A stretch of 64,000 nucleotides of DNA from Neobacillus terrae (GCF_011393025.1 NZ_JAAOEO010000005.1:62001-126000); one strand, 5' to 3'; shown: positions 32,000 through 47,122, numbered from the stretch's first letter. Notes: generated by a model not told the origin, from the letters alone. Made by a program: numbers and translations.

Positions 32000-33508
32000 T
32001 TATTTATTTGCTCCGTTAATAACACTAAGCGATTTGTTAATTGCAGATTTACATTTACCCGCATCAGGATTTGACGAGCGAACCGCTGCTAATACAACAT
32101 CAATTGTTCCGTCAATTTTAGTCCATGTTGTACCGTCTATTTTCCTTAGTTTAGGCTCCGATGTATCCCATTGATGCTCCAAATCGTCAGCATTTTTTTT
32201 CGCGGAAGCAAAATCTTTTGAGTTAACATGGTTTAGCATATCACTTTCAATTTTAGCGAAATCTGTTAATTGACCAGTTAAGGCTGCTTGTGAGGAAGAT
32301 GCTCCTTTATTTGCTCCGTTTAAAACATTAAGCGAATTGTTAAGTGCAGTTTTGGACTTGACTGAATCAGGGTTTGATGAACGGACCGCTGATAATACAA
32401 CGTCAATCGTTCCATCAATTTTAGTCCATGTCGTGCCATCTATTTTCCTTAGTTTTGGCTCAGAAGTGTCCCATTGATGTTCCAAATTGTCAGCACTCTT
32501 TTTAGCTAGTGTAAAGTTATTTGAGTTTACATCTTTTAACATATCATTTTCAATTTTAACAAAATCCGTTAGCTGCCCAGCTAAGGTTGCTTGTGCAGAA
32601 TTAGTTTGCGATGCTATATAATTACTTCGCCAAATGTAACCGCCTATACCAGCAACCAAGAAAATACAAAGCACAGCAATGGTTTGCGACATAACATTCT
32701 TCTTGCTTCCTTTAGTTTCGTATGATTCTGCTGTTTCCGTTTTGGAATTTATATCAATTTTTGAAACAGCAAGAAAAACGATAATCACTAAAATGGCTAT
32801 AAGAAAAATGACACTCGTAACGGTTGTTCCTAAACCTAACCCACCATTTACTTTTGTTTGAGATAGATAATCACCTAATGATGCCCCAAGTGGACGAGTA
32901 AGAATATACGCAATCCAAAAGGCTAATACACCATCAAGTTTGAAGAATTTCCAAGCTAAAAATACGCAAGCTATGATAATAATGACTGCAATCCCGGTGT
33001 TTAGATAACCAAAACCGAGTTGTTCGGAATATAAATCTCCGACTGCTGTTCCAAGTGCAAATGTAAAAAGAATGGTAAGCCAATAGAAAGCTTCTCTCTT
33101 TCTTGTATGAATGGAGTGGATTGATAGAGTTTTTTCACTAAGATACCAAAATAGAAAAGTCAATCCTAACAGCACGGAGAAAACTGCTGTACTAACCTCA
33201 AGAGGAACTCCAATTCCATCTGTCAGGTTATCAGTTACCAATGTTCCAAATACGCTTATGAGTACAACCGTGGTCCAATAAATGCCTGGAACATATTTCG
33301 TTGCTCTGAACTGAAGAAATAATAAAATGATAAATGCTACTCCCATAATCACGGTAGTGAGAGTTAAACCCAACCCAAGGTTGAAATTTATGAAATCAGC
33401 AAAGGTTTCCCCGACAGTGGTGCATAATATTTTGATTATCCAGAAGAAAATAGTAACTTCCGGTACCTTATTAAGTAAAATTCTCCATTTACTTTGATTT
33501 GTTTGCAT
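32000..33508 (-). CDS. COG4705-type membrane protein with two C-terminal repeats
   Basis: A 502-residue protein in two parts. Residues about 10-260 form roughly eight membrane helices with the internal duplication seen in COG4705 proteins (LCTTVGETFADF, ALGTAVGDLYSEQ, RPLGASLGDYLSQ, each ending in a Gly-Asp pair). After a further helix (about 280-300) come two tandem repeats of about 95 residues sharing LEHQWDTSEPKLRKIDGTTW and DGTIDVVL-x-AVRSSNPD. The repeats are predicted helical and extracytoplasmic. The function of COG4705 is unknown. A short paralogue without repeats lies at 49451, and a decayed one with a repeat at 50341. The ATG follows AAAGGAA. Confidence 0.8.
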   Translation of the reverse strand: MQTNQSKWRILLNKVPEVTIFFWIIKILCTTVGETFADFINFNLGLGLTLTTVIMGVAFIILLFLQFRATKYVPGIYWTTVVLISVFGTLVTDNLTDGIGVPLEVSTAVFSVLLGLTFLFWYLSEKTLSIHSIHTRKREAFYWLTILFTFALGTAVGDLYSEQLGFGYLNTGIAVIIIIACVFLAWKFFKLDGVLAFWIAYILTRPLGASLGDYLSQTKVNGGLGLGTTVTSVIFLIAILVIIVFLAVSKIDINSKTETAESYETKGSKKNVMSQTIAVLCIFLVAGIGGYIWRSNYIASQTNSAQATLAGQLTDFVKIENDMLKDVNSNNFTLAKKSADNLEHQWDTSEPKLRKIDGTTWTKIDGTIDVVLSAVRSSNPDSVKSKTALNNSLNVLNGANKGASSSQAALTGQLTDFAKIESDMLNHVNSKDFASAKKNADDLEHQWDTSEPKLRKIDGTTWTKIDGTIDVVLAAVRSSNPDAGKCKSAINKSLSVINGANK

Positions 33509-33888
33509 ACCTAGATTCCTTTCTTAATGTAATTGGCATAGATATCAAAACAATTGGGTGCAATTTCAACAACCCTGCAACTTCTACTATGCACAAATAA
33601 TTATGACATTATCTATTGATTAATTTATTTTAATTCTCTTAAAGATTTCTTAATTAATTATTAAATGTTTATTTACTCTATTAAACTTAATTGAAATGCA
33701 TAGATATCAATTCCTCTGGAGCTTTTTTTAGGTCCTCACCAAATTAACCGATTAATTTGTTAGCCGCTCGATAATTTCACTTTCTTCTTGCTTGATATGC
33801 GCAATAAAAAAGACAGACTTAAACTTGTTATTAGGTCTGTCTTTATCTTTATTTACTTTTCTCTCCCAAAGGAACTCGTTTCATAGTA
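33509..33888. other. Intergenic stretch
   Basis: About 380 bp, strongly AT-rich, holding one terminator (33806-33844) and presumably the promoter of the COG4705-type gene. No gene was seen. Confidence 0.5.
33806..33844 (-). terminator. Terminator of the 33889-34326 gene
   Basis: A perfect 10-bp stem AAAGACAGAC/GTCTGTCTTT is followed on the minus strand by TTTATT. Confidence 0.85.
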
Positions 33889-34326
33889 CTAATTGGTTTC
33901 TATTTCTTTTCCGCCCTTAGATGTGTATAGCCTTAATGATTCCCCTTCATCTGAATGAGGGTAGTATTTAACCTTGCAATAATATTGACCTTCTCGGACT
34001 TTGTCATATTCATAGATATCAAACCAAATGGCGTGATCCCCAAACCACGCCTCTAAATGAGCATGTTTTCCTGTTTCTTTGTCAATTTCACACATACCTT
34101 CATAATATGTTGGCCGATGATGGATAACATCTGGCAAATCCGGTACAAATATGGTAAACAATAAACCGCCGGCTAACAAACCAAACAAGGATCCTGCTGT
34201 TTGCTTGAACGGAATTTTATATCTTCTCCCTCGTTTCCATTTTTCTGTAAAAATGAACCAAAGGGAAACTACTGAAATTAGTAATATAAATAAAGATATT
34301 AGTAACATTGCGTAATAGCGAGCCAA
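33889..34326 (-). CDS. Hypothetical membrane-anchored protein, 145 aa
   Basis: Two N-terminal membrane helices (about residues 5-27 and 44-64) are separated by a basic loop (EKWKRGRRYKIPFK). A soluble outer domain follows, rich in aromatic and His residues (HHRPTYYEGMCEIDKETGKH, AWFGDHAIWFDIYEYDKV) and ending YYPHSDEGESLRLYTS. I recognise no family. It is monocistronic between two terminators. The ribosome site is GGAGG, eight or nine bases before the ATG. Confidence 0.65.
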   Translation of the reverse strand: MARYYAMLLISLFILLISVVSLWFIFTEKWKRGRRYKIPFKQTAGSLFGLLAGGLLFTIFVPDLPDVIHHRPTYYEGMCEIDKETGKHAHLEAWFGDHAIWFDIYEYDKVREGQYYCKVKYYPHSDEGESLRLYTSKGGKEIETN

Positions 34327-34348
34327 TACCGGGCCTCCTCAAGCAATA

Positions 34349-34384
34349 AAAAAGGATGATAAATTGATTTTATCACCCTTTTTA
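34349..34384. terminator. Terminator after the threonine aldolase gene
   Basis: A stem AAAGGATGATAAA/TTTATCACCCTTT with one mismatch has T runs on both strands and lies directly after the aldolase stop. Confidence 0.85.
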
Positions 34385-34386
34385 CA

Positions 34387-35415
34387 TTACTTAACTAACT
34401 TTTTCATATCCTCAATAAATTCAGCTACAGCTTCTTCCTTTGTAGCCCAGGAGGTTACGAAACGCACAGCTGAAGAGTCTCCATCGACTCGTTCCCACAC
34501 CAGGAAAGCGTACTTCTTTTGAAGCTCAGCAATCAATGTGTCAGGGAGAATCGGGAAAATCTGATTCGATGGAGAATGGGTCAGGAATGTAAAGCTTTCT
34601 TCCTCAAAGGCAGCCCTTAACAGACTTGCCATCTTGTTTGCGTGCAACGCCAGATCAAAGAACAAATTGTCCTTAAATAGCTCTAAGAACTGGATTCCAA
34701 GGAGTCTCCCTTTTGCCAAAAGCGCCCCCTTTTGCTTCATATGAAAACGGAAATCTTCTTTTAAGGATTCTCGGCAAATAACGAGTGCCTCTCCCAAAAG
34801 GGCACCATTCTTTGTACCTCCGATATAAAAAGCATCCACAAGATTTGGCAGGTCTTCAAGAGAAAGGTCATTTTCCTCCGCGCACAAAGTAGATCCCAGT
34901 CTGGCACCATCCATGAAAAGAATAAGATTATGCGCATCACAAAAGTCTCTTAATTCCCTTAGCTCACTTTTTAAATAGATAGAGCCTATTTCGGTTGAGT
35001 TTGATATGTAAACAAGCTTTGGTTTTACCATATGTTCATCAGTATGCATGTTAATAACGGCCTTAACGTGCGAGGCGGTTAGTTTGCCATTTTCAGCATC
35101 AATCGTAACAACCTTATGGCCGGTTGCTTCAATAGAGCCTGTCTCATGCGTAGCAATATGCCCGCTAGTTGCAGCTATAGCAGCTTCATGCGGCCGAAGG
35201 AAAGCCGATATGGCTATTAAATTCGTTTGCGTGCCGCCAGTTAATAGATGAATATCCACGTCACTCCGCCCGATTTTACCCTTCAGCAATTCAATTGCTT
35301 TTTGAGAATAGGAATCTTCCCCATACCCATCCTCTTGTTGGAAATTCGTTTCCATCAAAGCGTTAAGGATTCTGGGGTGTGCACCCTCACTGTAATCATT
35401 TTTAAAACTATACAT
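34387..35415 (-). CDS. Low-specificity L-threonine aldolase family (beta-eliminating lyase)
   Basis: A 342-residue PLP enzyme of fold type I. It opens with the threonine aldolase start FKNDYSEGAHPRIL and has LTGGTQTNL for cofactor binding, FMDGARLGS with the PLP-contacting Asp, and the Schiff-base lysine in YIGGTKNGALLGEAL. Family members split threonine or allo-threonine to glycine and acetaldehyde. The length is typical. It is a single gene with AGGAGAG before the ATG. Confidence 0.9.
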   Translation of the reverse strand: MYSFKNDYSEGAHPRILNALMETNFQQEDGYGEDSYSQKAIELLKGKIGRSDVDIHLLTGGTQTNLIAISAFLRPHEAAIAATSGHIATHETGSIEATGHKVVTIDAENGKLTASHVKAVINMHTDEHMVKPKLVYISNSTEIGSIYLKSELRELRDFCDAHNLILFMDGARLGSTLCAEENDLSLEDLPNLVDAFYIGGTKNGALLGEALVICRESLKEDFRFHMKQKGALLAKGRLLGIQFLELFKDNLFFDLALHANKMASLLRAAFEEESFTFLTHSPSNQIFPILPDTLIAELQKKYAFLVWERVDGDSSAVRFVTSWATKEEAVAEFIEDMKKLVK

Positions 35416-35665
35416 ATATTAGTCTCTCCTTTCGTGTTCCTAAATTTATTTTAAAAGAAAAACGTCCTCAGGTGAAAAATTTTTTATTCCAAAATAGAAA
35501 TTCTTTTTAGGCGCTTTACCTAGTATTTTGTAGGTTTTTCCCTACTTTGTCTTTCAATTGCATTTTTCTTGTAATGAAACTGTAATGCTAATCTTTTTTC
35601 TTTGTTCATACAAATGGATTGTACAAGAGATTCAGAAGACTTTTAAATATTGGAGGAACTGAACT

Positions 35666-36400
35666 ATGAAAAAAATAATTGCAGCCATTACCCTATTAAC
35701 ATCTTTTCTTTTTGCCTCACCAGCCTTTGCGTATACAGTAAAAAAAGGTGATACAATGACTCAGATTGCAACTGAATCCCACATGACATTGGACCAATTG
35801 GCGGAACTTAATCCCCAGGTGAACGATTTGAATCTTATCTACGTTAACCAGAACATCAATACAACCCCCGAAGAAGCGAAAACATACGAAATGACATACA
35901 AGGAAGTAAAAATACATACTGAAAACACAATTGAGAGTGCTGCTGTTCAAACTGAAACTCCAGCTGCACCAGCAGTACCCATTGTCAAGAAGCCCGCTGA
36001 ACAGCCGAAACAACCTGCAGCTCCGGAACCAGCCAAAACTTATTCGGATGCAGACATCGATTTATTAGCCAGATTAGTGAGAGCAGAAGCACAAGCTGAA
36101 TCTCTCCAAGGAAAAATCGCTGTTGCCTGTGTTGTTTTAAACCGAGTAGAAAGCCCTCGTTTTCCTGACAGCATTAGAGGGGTCATCTATCAGCGCGGTC
36201 AGTTTTCTCCTGTAAACAATTGCCAAATCAATAAACCAGCAGATGCCGATTCGATAGCAGCCGTCAAGGCGGCACTAACAGAAAGCCGCAATCTTGTACA
36301 AGGATCCTTATTTTTCTATAACCCTTCAATTGCCTCTAGTCACTGGCTGGATTCCAAAGCTACGACCGCAGTAATTGGACACCATGTGTTTAAAAAATAA
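35666..36400 (+). CDS. LysM-SleB/CwlJ-type cell wall hydrolase
   Basis: A 244-residue exported protein. A signal peptide (1-22, ending A-F-A) is followed by one LysM domain (about 23-67, YTVKKGDTMTQIATESHMTL), a Pro/Ala/Glu-rich linker (about 75-125) and a hydrolase-2 domain (about 128-244) with the catalytic Glu in LVRAEAQAES, VACVVLNRVESPRFPDSIRG and a final GHHVFKK. It differs from SleB (29450) in the binding domain and linker and resembles YkvT/SafA-LysM-type spore hydrolases. It is likely a cortex or wall hydrolase; timing is unknown. AUG with GGAGG nine bases upstream. Confidence 0.85.
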   Translation: MKKIIAAITLLTSFLFASPAFAYTVKKGDTMTQIATESHMTLDQLAELNPQVNDLNLIYVNQNINTTPEEAKTYEMTYKEVKIHTENTIESAAVQTETPAAPAVPIVKKPAEQPKQPAAPEPAKTYSDADIDLLARLVRAEAQAESLQGKIAVACVVLNRVESPRFPDSIRGVIYQRGQFSPVNNCQINKPADADSIAAVKAALTESRNLVQGSLFFYNPSIASSHWLDSKATTAVIGHHVFKK

Positions 36401-36587
36401 GCTCTTTTAGCGTTTCACATACGGAAGTAAGAAAACCAGTAGTCATTCATGATTTAGTGTTCATTAATCATTCTTAATACCATGCATGCTTTTATAGGTA
36501 TATATCACAGAACAAAACCGGACAAATCCGTGGAGTTAAATTCTGTATGGCACCTTGGAAGCTGGTGTTTTTAAGACTTGCTGCCAC

Positions 36588-36698
36588 AAATTTTTGGGTA
36601 CAGTCATTCTTGTATCACATGATCGCATGTTCTTTGAACGAGTCGCGGATTGTGAATATGCCATTGAAGAACAAAAACTGGTATTCAGAAAATATTAA
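36588..36698 (+). pseudogene. C-terminal scrap of an ABC-F type ATPase
   Basis: About 37 codons read GTVILVSHDRMFFERVAD and end KLVFRKY before TAA. This is the His-switch (SHDR-x-F) region of ABC-F translation factors such as Vga/Msr/Ykp types. Everything upstream is lost. Confidence 0.75.
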
Positions 36699-36713
36699 TT
36701 GAAATAATATAAT

Positions 36714-36743
36714 ACACCGCTCCGGTAACCACTAGAGCGGTGC
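36714..36743 (-). terminator. Terminator of rph
   Basis: An 8-bp stem CACCGCTC/GAGCGGTG lies 30 bp after the rph stop. The T-rich tail on the minus strand is interrupted (TATTATATTATTT). Confidence 0.7.
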
Positions 36744-36772
36744 TACAAATTAAATTTAGACATATTCAGCCA

Positions 36773-39391
<2,619 letters not shown>

Positions 39392-39528
39392 TTAATGTTC
39401 TATTGATTTTAGCAGTAGTAAATGAGAATAAACAGTCTATTATTACCATTTTTTGTATGGTATAATTAATTTAGGAAGGGTACTATTTTAAAAAAATAGC
39501 AGCCCTTATCTTTACAATTTTAAAAGAA

Positions 39529-39858
39529 ATGAGAAAGGATAAGAAAAACACTTATTGTAGATTGAGGGCTACAAAAATGTCATTTCTTATCCTAATGGTT
39601 ATATTATTCAATTTAGTTGTCATAATTTTTACAAAACGAATATCTGGGATAGAAATATTAACTACAATATTGTTTGCGGAAGCATTACAAGTAATGACAG
39701 ATATATTCTTGGATTTAAAATACGCTCTATACGGTTATTATCACAAAAGCGTTGATAAGGGAGGACTTATCTATATTTTTGGTATCTTCCCAGCAGTAAA
39801 TATTGGATTTTTAAATTTCTTTCCGAATAAAAAACCCTTAATAAATAAGGTAATATAA
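39529..39858 (+). CDS. Hypothetical membrane protein, 109 aa
   Basis: Three hydrophobic segments (residues about 17-36, 42-60 and 79-97) follow a basic head. Between the second and third is DLKYALYGYYHKSVDKGG. I do not recognise it. The first ATG lacks a clear ribosome site, and a later ATG (39577) would remove the head, so the start is uncertain. It is divergent from rph, with about 150 bp between. Confidence 0.5.
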   Translation: MRKDKKNTYCRLRATKMSFLILMVILFNLVVIIFTKRISGIEILTTILFAEALQVMTDIFLDLKYALYGYYHKSVDKGGLIYIFGIFPAVNIGFLNFFPNKKPLINKVI

Positions 39859-40122
39859 ATCTTTGTTGGACAACTTTCGCTGTTCATTTTGAGTTACTCT
39901 TTTTGTTGAGTGGGACATTTTATTATAATGGATGGAAATTATGGTATTCTGCATGAATTTATCCTGCTTTATATTTGATTTTAGTGTTATTCCATAAATA
40001 TACCCTTTATCTTCTTAAACGTTTTGAGAGTAAAAAAAGTTAATAAACTTTTAACGGTTTCCGTTCCTTTCGCAAAACGTAAATTTACAACGTAAAATGT
40101 AAAATAAAATGCATTTCAAATT

Positions 40123-40150
40123 GCACCGCAATCTGCGGTGCTCTTTGTTT
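40123..40150 (+). terminator. Plus-strand terminator
   Basis: An 8-bp stem GCACCGCA/TGCGGTGC with a 3-base loop is followed by TCTTTGTTT. The nearest plus-strand gene ends 265 bp earlier. Confidence 0.65.
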
Positions 40151-40157
40151 AAAAAAA

Positions 40158-40186
40158 TGGCTTTGTTAAAGGTAAATGTTGATAAC
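40158..40186 (+). repeat. Solo end of dispersed repeat family B (diverged)
   Basis: TGGCTTTGTTAAAGGTAAAT and the following GTTGAT resemble the outer end of the repeat at 62380 and the solo copy at 53793. No GC-rich core adjoins it. Confidence 0.5.
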
Positions 40187-40324
40187 TGAACCTCCCTGAT
40201 TTACGATAGTTTACGCTTATTAAAATTCGCTGTATAGTGCTTATTTAACTATCGTGGCAGGGATTTGCAATAAGTTTGGTGAATAATTCTGTGAAGAGCA
40301 CTTAATCTCAAGGAGGTATGAGGT

Positions 40325-40762
40325 TTGAAGATCAATAGAATAGATCATGTGAGTATAAACGTGAACGACCTTTCGGCGGCTAAAGTGTTTTTTCTTGATT
40401 TAGGACTTGAAGTGCAAGCGGAATGGGAATTGGATGGAGAACAGTTGGACAGAATAATTGGGCTTAATGATGTTAAAACGGCATGTGTAGGATTGGGGAT
40501 GCCAAATGGTCAGGCATGGATAGAGCTAGTCAAATTTTATACGCCGTCAGATGAAAACGATATTAAACAACCTTTTGCAAATACGCTCGGTATCCGGCAT
40601 ATTTGCTTCGCTGTTGAAGATATTGAAGCTATTGTGGCAAAACTGAAAAAGAAGGGTACAAAAATCTTTAGTGAGATACAGCAATATGAAGAAAGTTATA
40701 AATTATGCTACGTTCGCGGTCCAGAGGGAATTATTTTAGAGTTGGCGGAGAAAATCAAATAA
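40325..40762 (+). CDS. VOC (glyoxalase/bleomycin resistance/dioxygenase) family protein
   Basis: A 145-residue protein with two beta-alpha-beta-beta-beta modules. The first begins INRIDHVSINVNDL and the second GIRHICFAVEDIEA. Potential metal ligands are His8, His95 and Glu140 (ILELAEK), in the positions used by lactoylglutathione lyase-like and dioxygenase members. The start is TTG, eight bases after AGGAGG. The substrate cannot be named; members include glyoxalases, epimerases and antibiotic-binding proteins. Confidence 0.85.
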   Translation: MKINRIDHVSINVNDLSAAKVFFLDLGLEVQAEWELDGEQLDRIIGLNDVKTACVGLGMPNGQAWIELVKFYTPSDENDIKQPFANTLGIRHICFAVEDIEAIVAKLKKKGTKIFSEIQQYEESYKLCYVRGPEGIILELAEKIK

Positions 40763-41206
40763 ACAGACGATTTACTGATACATAGAGTAACACTTTCGCT
40801 TATCTAAACACACTCATATTTTAGACTGGTCGGCTGTCTTTTTTAGGGGCAGCTGTTCTTACTCTTTGTTGGACAAACGGGGGCATTAGCTGAAAAAAAT
40901 GGGGAACCTCGACATATGCATTCTTAATTTACGGACCCTGAGGTAACTAATTTGTTGTCAACCATCTCTTTGAGTTGTTTCCATAAGGAAGGCTTTAGAA
41001 AAACAATGTCCTTTCAAACATTTATGGCAAGAATAATCAGCATACTAAAGAGTAGAATCAGATATTTAAAATAATGAAATTAAGGCCACCTTTATCAATA
41101 CCCGCACTCTCCACATAATAAAAGAGCAGCGATAAGCTACTCATTTTTTCCATTCTTGTATAGATAGTTTGCACTCACCCAATTGCCAGAAGGATTATTA
41201 GGTTGA
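40763..41206. other. Intergenic stretch
   Basis: About 440 bp. One modest hairpin with a T tail lies near 41126-41151 (GAGCAGC-GATAA-GCTACTC). No reading frame with a ribosome site was seen. Confidence 0.45.
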
Positions 41207-41796
41207 CTATATACTTGTTGCCGTAGAATTCGAATGAATTAAAGGTTTCTTGGAACGAAGCATAATAATTCCGAATAGCACTTTAATAGCTGCGTCTATA
41301 TAAGCGAAAACAGCAAAATCAACTGATGGCAGAAGCATTCCAACTATCGCGTTTAATGATGCCAGTACTGCAAGAGGAACCATGATTTTCCCATGAACAT
41401 AAGTGAATGGAAAAAAATGATTCCCTATGGCTAAAAAAGCCGAAAGCCATATCATACGGTAATTTTGTGTTGCAAAAAAGGACCGCCCATCCCTACCAAT
41501 AAAATAAGGGAAATAATGATCGAAGCGTTTGTCATGTTTTTCTGAAACTTGGTTGGAGAACCAAAAGTAATCCGCTTATAAATTCTTTTGTTAAGCAAAA
41601 TAAGGGCGAATCCCACAAAATAACCAATATCAAATATAGGCATGTTAATGATTTGCGCTCCACCTATGATTTTACCAAGCAAGATTACAACAGAAATCCA
41701 TATAAGCCAAAGTCCACAAACTCACCTTGTTAAAAACTTTAATGGCTCACTTTTTACATAACCTAACTTCTTTAAAAGGACATGAATAGGAACCAC
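41207..41796 (-). pseudogene. Decayed multi-span membrane protein gene
   Basis: Behind AAGGAGG the minus strand encodes about 24 codons (VLLKKLGYVKSEPLKFLTR). An in-frame TGA follows, and the same frame continues as VCGLWLIWISVVILLGKIIG for about 100 codons. A shift to the neighbouring frame at an ATGA overlap (41452-41455) then gives 82 more codons with three helices. A single ancestral membrane protein with a Trp-to-stop change and a frameshift explains all pieces. The two later frames could also be separate small proteins with a coupled start. Confidence 0.5.
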
Positions 41797-42031
41797 CCTC
41801 CTTAAAATGAAAATTTTTCCTTTATTCTAAAATATATAAGATCAGGTTAAAAGTGTACATTAATTTTTGGAGATCGAAAAATTATACAACAAGATACAAA
41901 GATGCTGCTGTAACTTTGTATAATATACATTCAAAATTTCCAATATACCTGCCAATTTCTATCAATTCAAGCAAATCACTTATATATTTGCCCTCCACAG
42001 GTTAGAATTCTAATAGAATGGAGGGCGAGTA

Positions 42032-43159
42032 ATGTTTCGAATAATAAAATCCATTGTTTATATCTTTGTACTGTATTTTGCGGTGCAGTTTATTATAAAT
42101 AACTTAGGTAACAATACGGTGACAAAGGATTCCGCTTTATCCGGTTTCAAGGACCTTAATATTAAAAAGGATATAGGTGCAACCGTTAGTGATATATATC
42201 AGGATTTACGCCAAACTGTAAATCAGCTAAGCTCTGGTATGGTTGAGATGCCACAAACTCTGCCAAAAGAAATACAGAAAAAGATACCCTTAAAAGCACC
42301 CGCCAGACAAGTATATTCTGTTTATAATGTGGAAATTGGAGATTCAAAAGCTGAAGTTGAACGCCATTTAGGTTCCCCAAAGCGTTCGAGTATGAATGAA
42401 TACGGATTAAAATGGTATGCCTATCATGATCATTATCAGCATTTTATGATGGTTATGTATGACCAATACGATAAAGTGGTTGGGCTCTATACTGACCAGG
42501 ACCTCATCGCGTCTACAAATGGGATCAAGTTGGGCTCCAAAAAAGAAGATGTTCGCGCCAAAATGGGTGAACCGTCTACGACCATCCAAAAAAGAATGGT
42601 TCTCTACAAGATGCAAAACAATGATGAATATGACATGTTTTTACTGAATGGCGTTTATACGACTATCTTTTATGATAAACATGAGGGAAATACCGTTACA
42701 GCCATCCAATTAATTGACCAAAATACAGAACAGCAAAAAACAAATATCTATACAAAGGCAAGTCCTGAGCTTAGGGAAGGATTTGAGTATCAGTTATTTG
42801 ATTTAACCAACTCATCCCGGCTGCAGCATCGGCTTCCTATTCTTTCATGGGATCAGCATGTCCGCGATACTGCGGCTAAACATAGCACCGATATGGCCGA
42901 GCATCATTATTTCGATCATACAGACCCTAGAGGGAAATCACCGTTTGACCGAATGGCTGATGATCATATTCAATTTAATATGGCTGGAGAAAATTTGGCA
43001 TATGGACAGTTCAGCAGTATTTTTGCCCATGAAGGTCTCATGAATTCACTTGGACACAGGGAGAATATTCTTCGCAACGGCTATGAGTTTTTAGGCGTAG
43101 GTGTTGCGTTTAATGACCAATCACAGCCTTACTATACTGAGAATTATTACGCGAAATAG
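42032..43159 (+). CDS. CAP-domain protein with N-terminal CAP-associated domain (YlbC-like)
   Basis: A 375-residue membrane-anchored protein. One N-terminal helix (about 5-25) leads to a CAP_assoc_N domain (about 90-235, GDSKAEVERHLGSPKRS and LGSKKEDVRAKMGEP, two tandem halves). A CAP/SCP domain follows (about 255-373) with HSTDMAEHHYFDHTDPRGKS, the two His of the CAP cavity (one in HYFDH, one in GHRENIL) and AGENLAYGQ. B. subtilis YlbC has this architecture. CAP domains occur in secreted proteins of many functions, and no activity is established here. ATG with GGAGG upstream, terminator after the stop. Confidence 0.9.
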   Translation: MFRIIKSIVYIFVLYFAVQFIINNLGNNTVTKDSALSGFKDLNIKKDIGATVSDIYQDLRQTVNQLSSGMVEMPQTLPKEIQKKIPLKAPARQVYSVYNVEIGDSKAEVERHLGSPKRSSMNEYGLKWYAYHDHYQHFMMVMYDQYDKVVGLYTDQDLIASTNGIKLGSKKEDVRAKMGEPSTTIQKRMVLYKMQNNDEYDMFLLNGVYTTIFYDKHEGNTVTAIQLIDQNTEQQKTNIYTKASPELREGFEYQLFDLTNSSRLQHRLPILSWDQHVRDTAAKHSTDMAEHHYFDHTDPRGKSPFDRMADDHIQFNMAGENLAYGQFSSIFAHEGLMNSLGHRENILRNGYEFLGVGVAFNDQSQPYYTENYYAK

Positions 43160-43174
43160 TATGAAATAGACAAA

Positions 43175-43202
43175 AACGAACCAATGCTGGTTCGTTTTTT
43201 CT
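43175..43202 (+). terminator. Terminator of the CAP-domain gene
   Basis: A 9-bp stem AACGAACCA/TGGTTCGTT with a 4-base loop is followed by TTTTCT. Confidence 0.9.
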
Positions 43203-43315
43203 ATTCCGTCAAATAGTATGTTCATCACTAACAGCCTTTAAACGAAATGAACGTAAAGAGCCTGCTAAAATCAGCCTCTCTACGCTTTTAAGCATATTTA
43301 CTACTCCAATAACTC

Positions 43316-46357
<3,042 letters not shown>

Positions 46358-46407
46358 TTACACCTCTATATTTAATGATTTGGTTTTTCAATCATAAAAA
46401 TATTAAA

Positions 46408-46674
46408 CTATTTCACAGATCCCATCATTCCAGCAACAAAGTGCTTTTGCATAATAAAGAATATGATTGCTGCAGGGAGAGTTGCAATAACAATCGCAGT
46501 CATGATCATTCCAAAGTCAGGTGAGTAGCTGGATCCAAAGTTTGAAATTAACAACGGAATAGTTTGATTCTCAGGCGACTGAATGACAACAAGCGGCCAC
46601 AGGTAACTATTCTAGCTGGCCATAAAGGTGATGATTGCCGATGCAGCATAAGTAGTTTTCATAATCGCCAACAT
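46408..46674 (-). pseudogene. Sugar ABC transporter permease remnant (MalG/LacG type)
   Basis: About 88 codons encode the C-terminal end of a carbohydrate permease: MKTTYAASAIITFMAS, a TAG where the family has Trp (S-W-N-x-x-L/Y-W-P), then NSYLWPLVV, DFGMIMTAIVIATLPAAIIF and the family ending FVAGMMGSVK. The upstream two thirds are absent, cut off near 46680 where immunity-gene sequence on the other strand begins. Position ahead of lacZ fits a former lactose transporter operon. Confidence 0.88.
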
Positions 46675-46683
46675 AGAAGAAAA

Positions 46684-47118
46684 GAAATTTATAGGCAAAC
46701 TGGACAAAGAACCTCATCGTTTACCTTTAAAAATAGGCGATGAGATTTCATTCGGAATTGAAAACATATGCGGTACGGAATATGATGACCCAAATTCATC
46801 TGAATGGGACTTTTATTTTGACACTTTAGTAACGGTTAGTGAAGATGTACTTGAAAAAAGAGAATTCAACTTTATGCTAAGGGATTCTCCGAATGGTGAA
46901 GGCGATTCTGGTTGGTCAATATTAGGCGGATATGAAGATGATGCCTTTCTTAGTGATTCTGAAAATTTTCAAATTGTTTCTCTTGGAGTAACCTTGAATA
47001 TCGACGATTCATTTTAGAATTTATCCAAGAACCGCCTTTATGTGCATATGAAAGAAATGATGAAGACGAATTTTAAAAGATTGACGATTACGATTGGGAA
47101 GATTACTTAAACAGTTAA
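46684..47118 (+). pseudogene. Imm33/DUF2185-type immunity protein remnant
   Basis: The frame encodes DEISFGIENICGTEYDDPNS, then DSPNGEGDSGWSILGGYEDD and NFQIVSLGVTLNIDDSF. A single-base loss at about 47015 shifts it; the next frame continues EFIQEPPLCAYERNDEDEF. A TAT-to-TAA change stops it and then KIDDYDWEDYLNS follows. The GDSGW motif and acidic tail fit Imm33/DUF2185 immunity proteins, which protect against polymorphic toxins. The 5' end is lost at the junction with the permease relic. Confidence 0.75.
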
Positions 47119-47122
47119 ATCA

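Larger units (their letters stand above)
36401..36772. other. Intergenic stretch with an ABC-F relic
   Basis: It contains the gene fragment at 36588-36698 and the rph terminator. The first 180 bp show no structure or gene. Confidence 0.5.
39859..40324. other. Intergenic stretch with terminator and repeat end
   Basis: It holds a terminator-like hairpin (40123) and a diverged family B repeat end (40158). No gene was seen. Confidence 0.5.
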
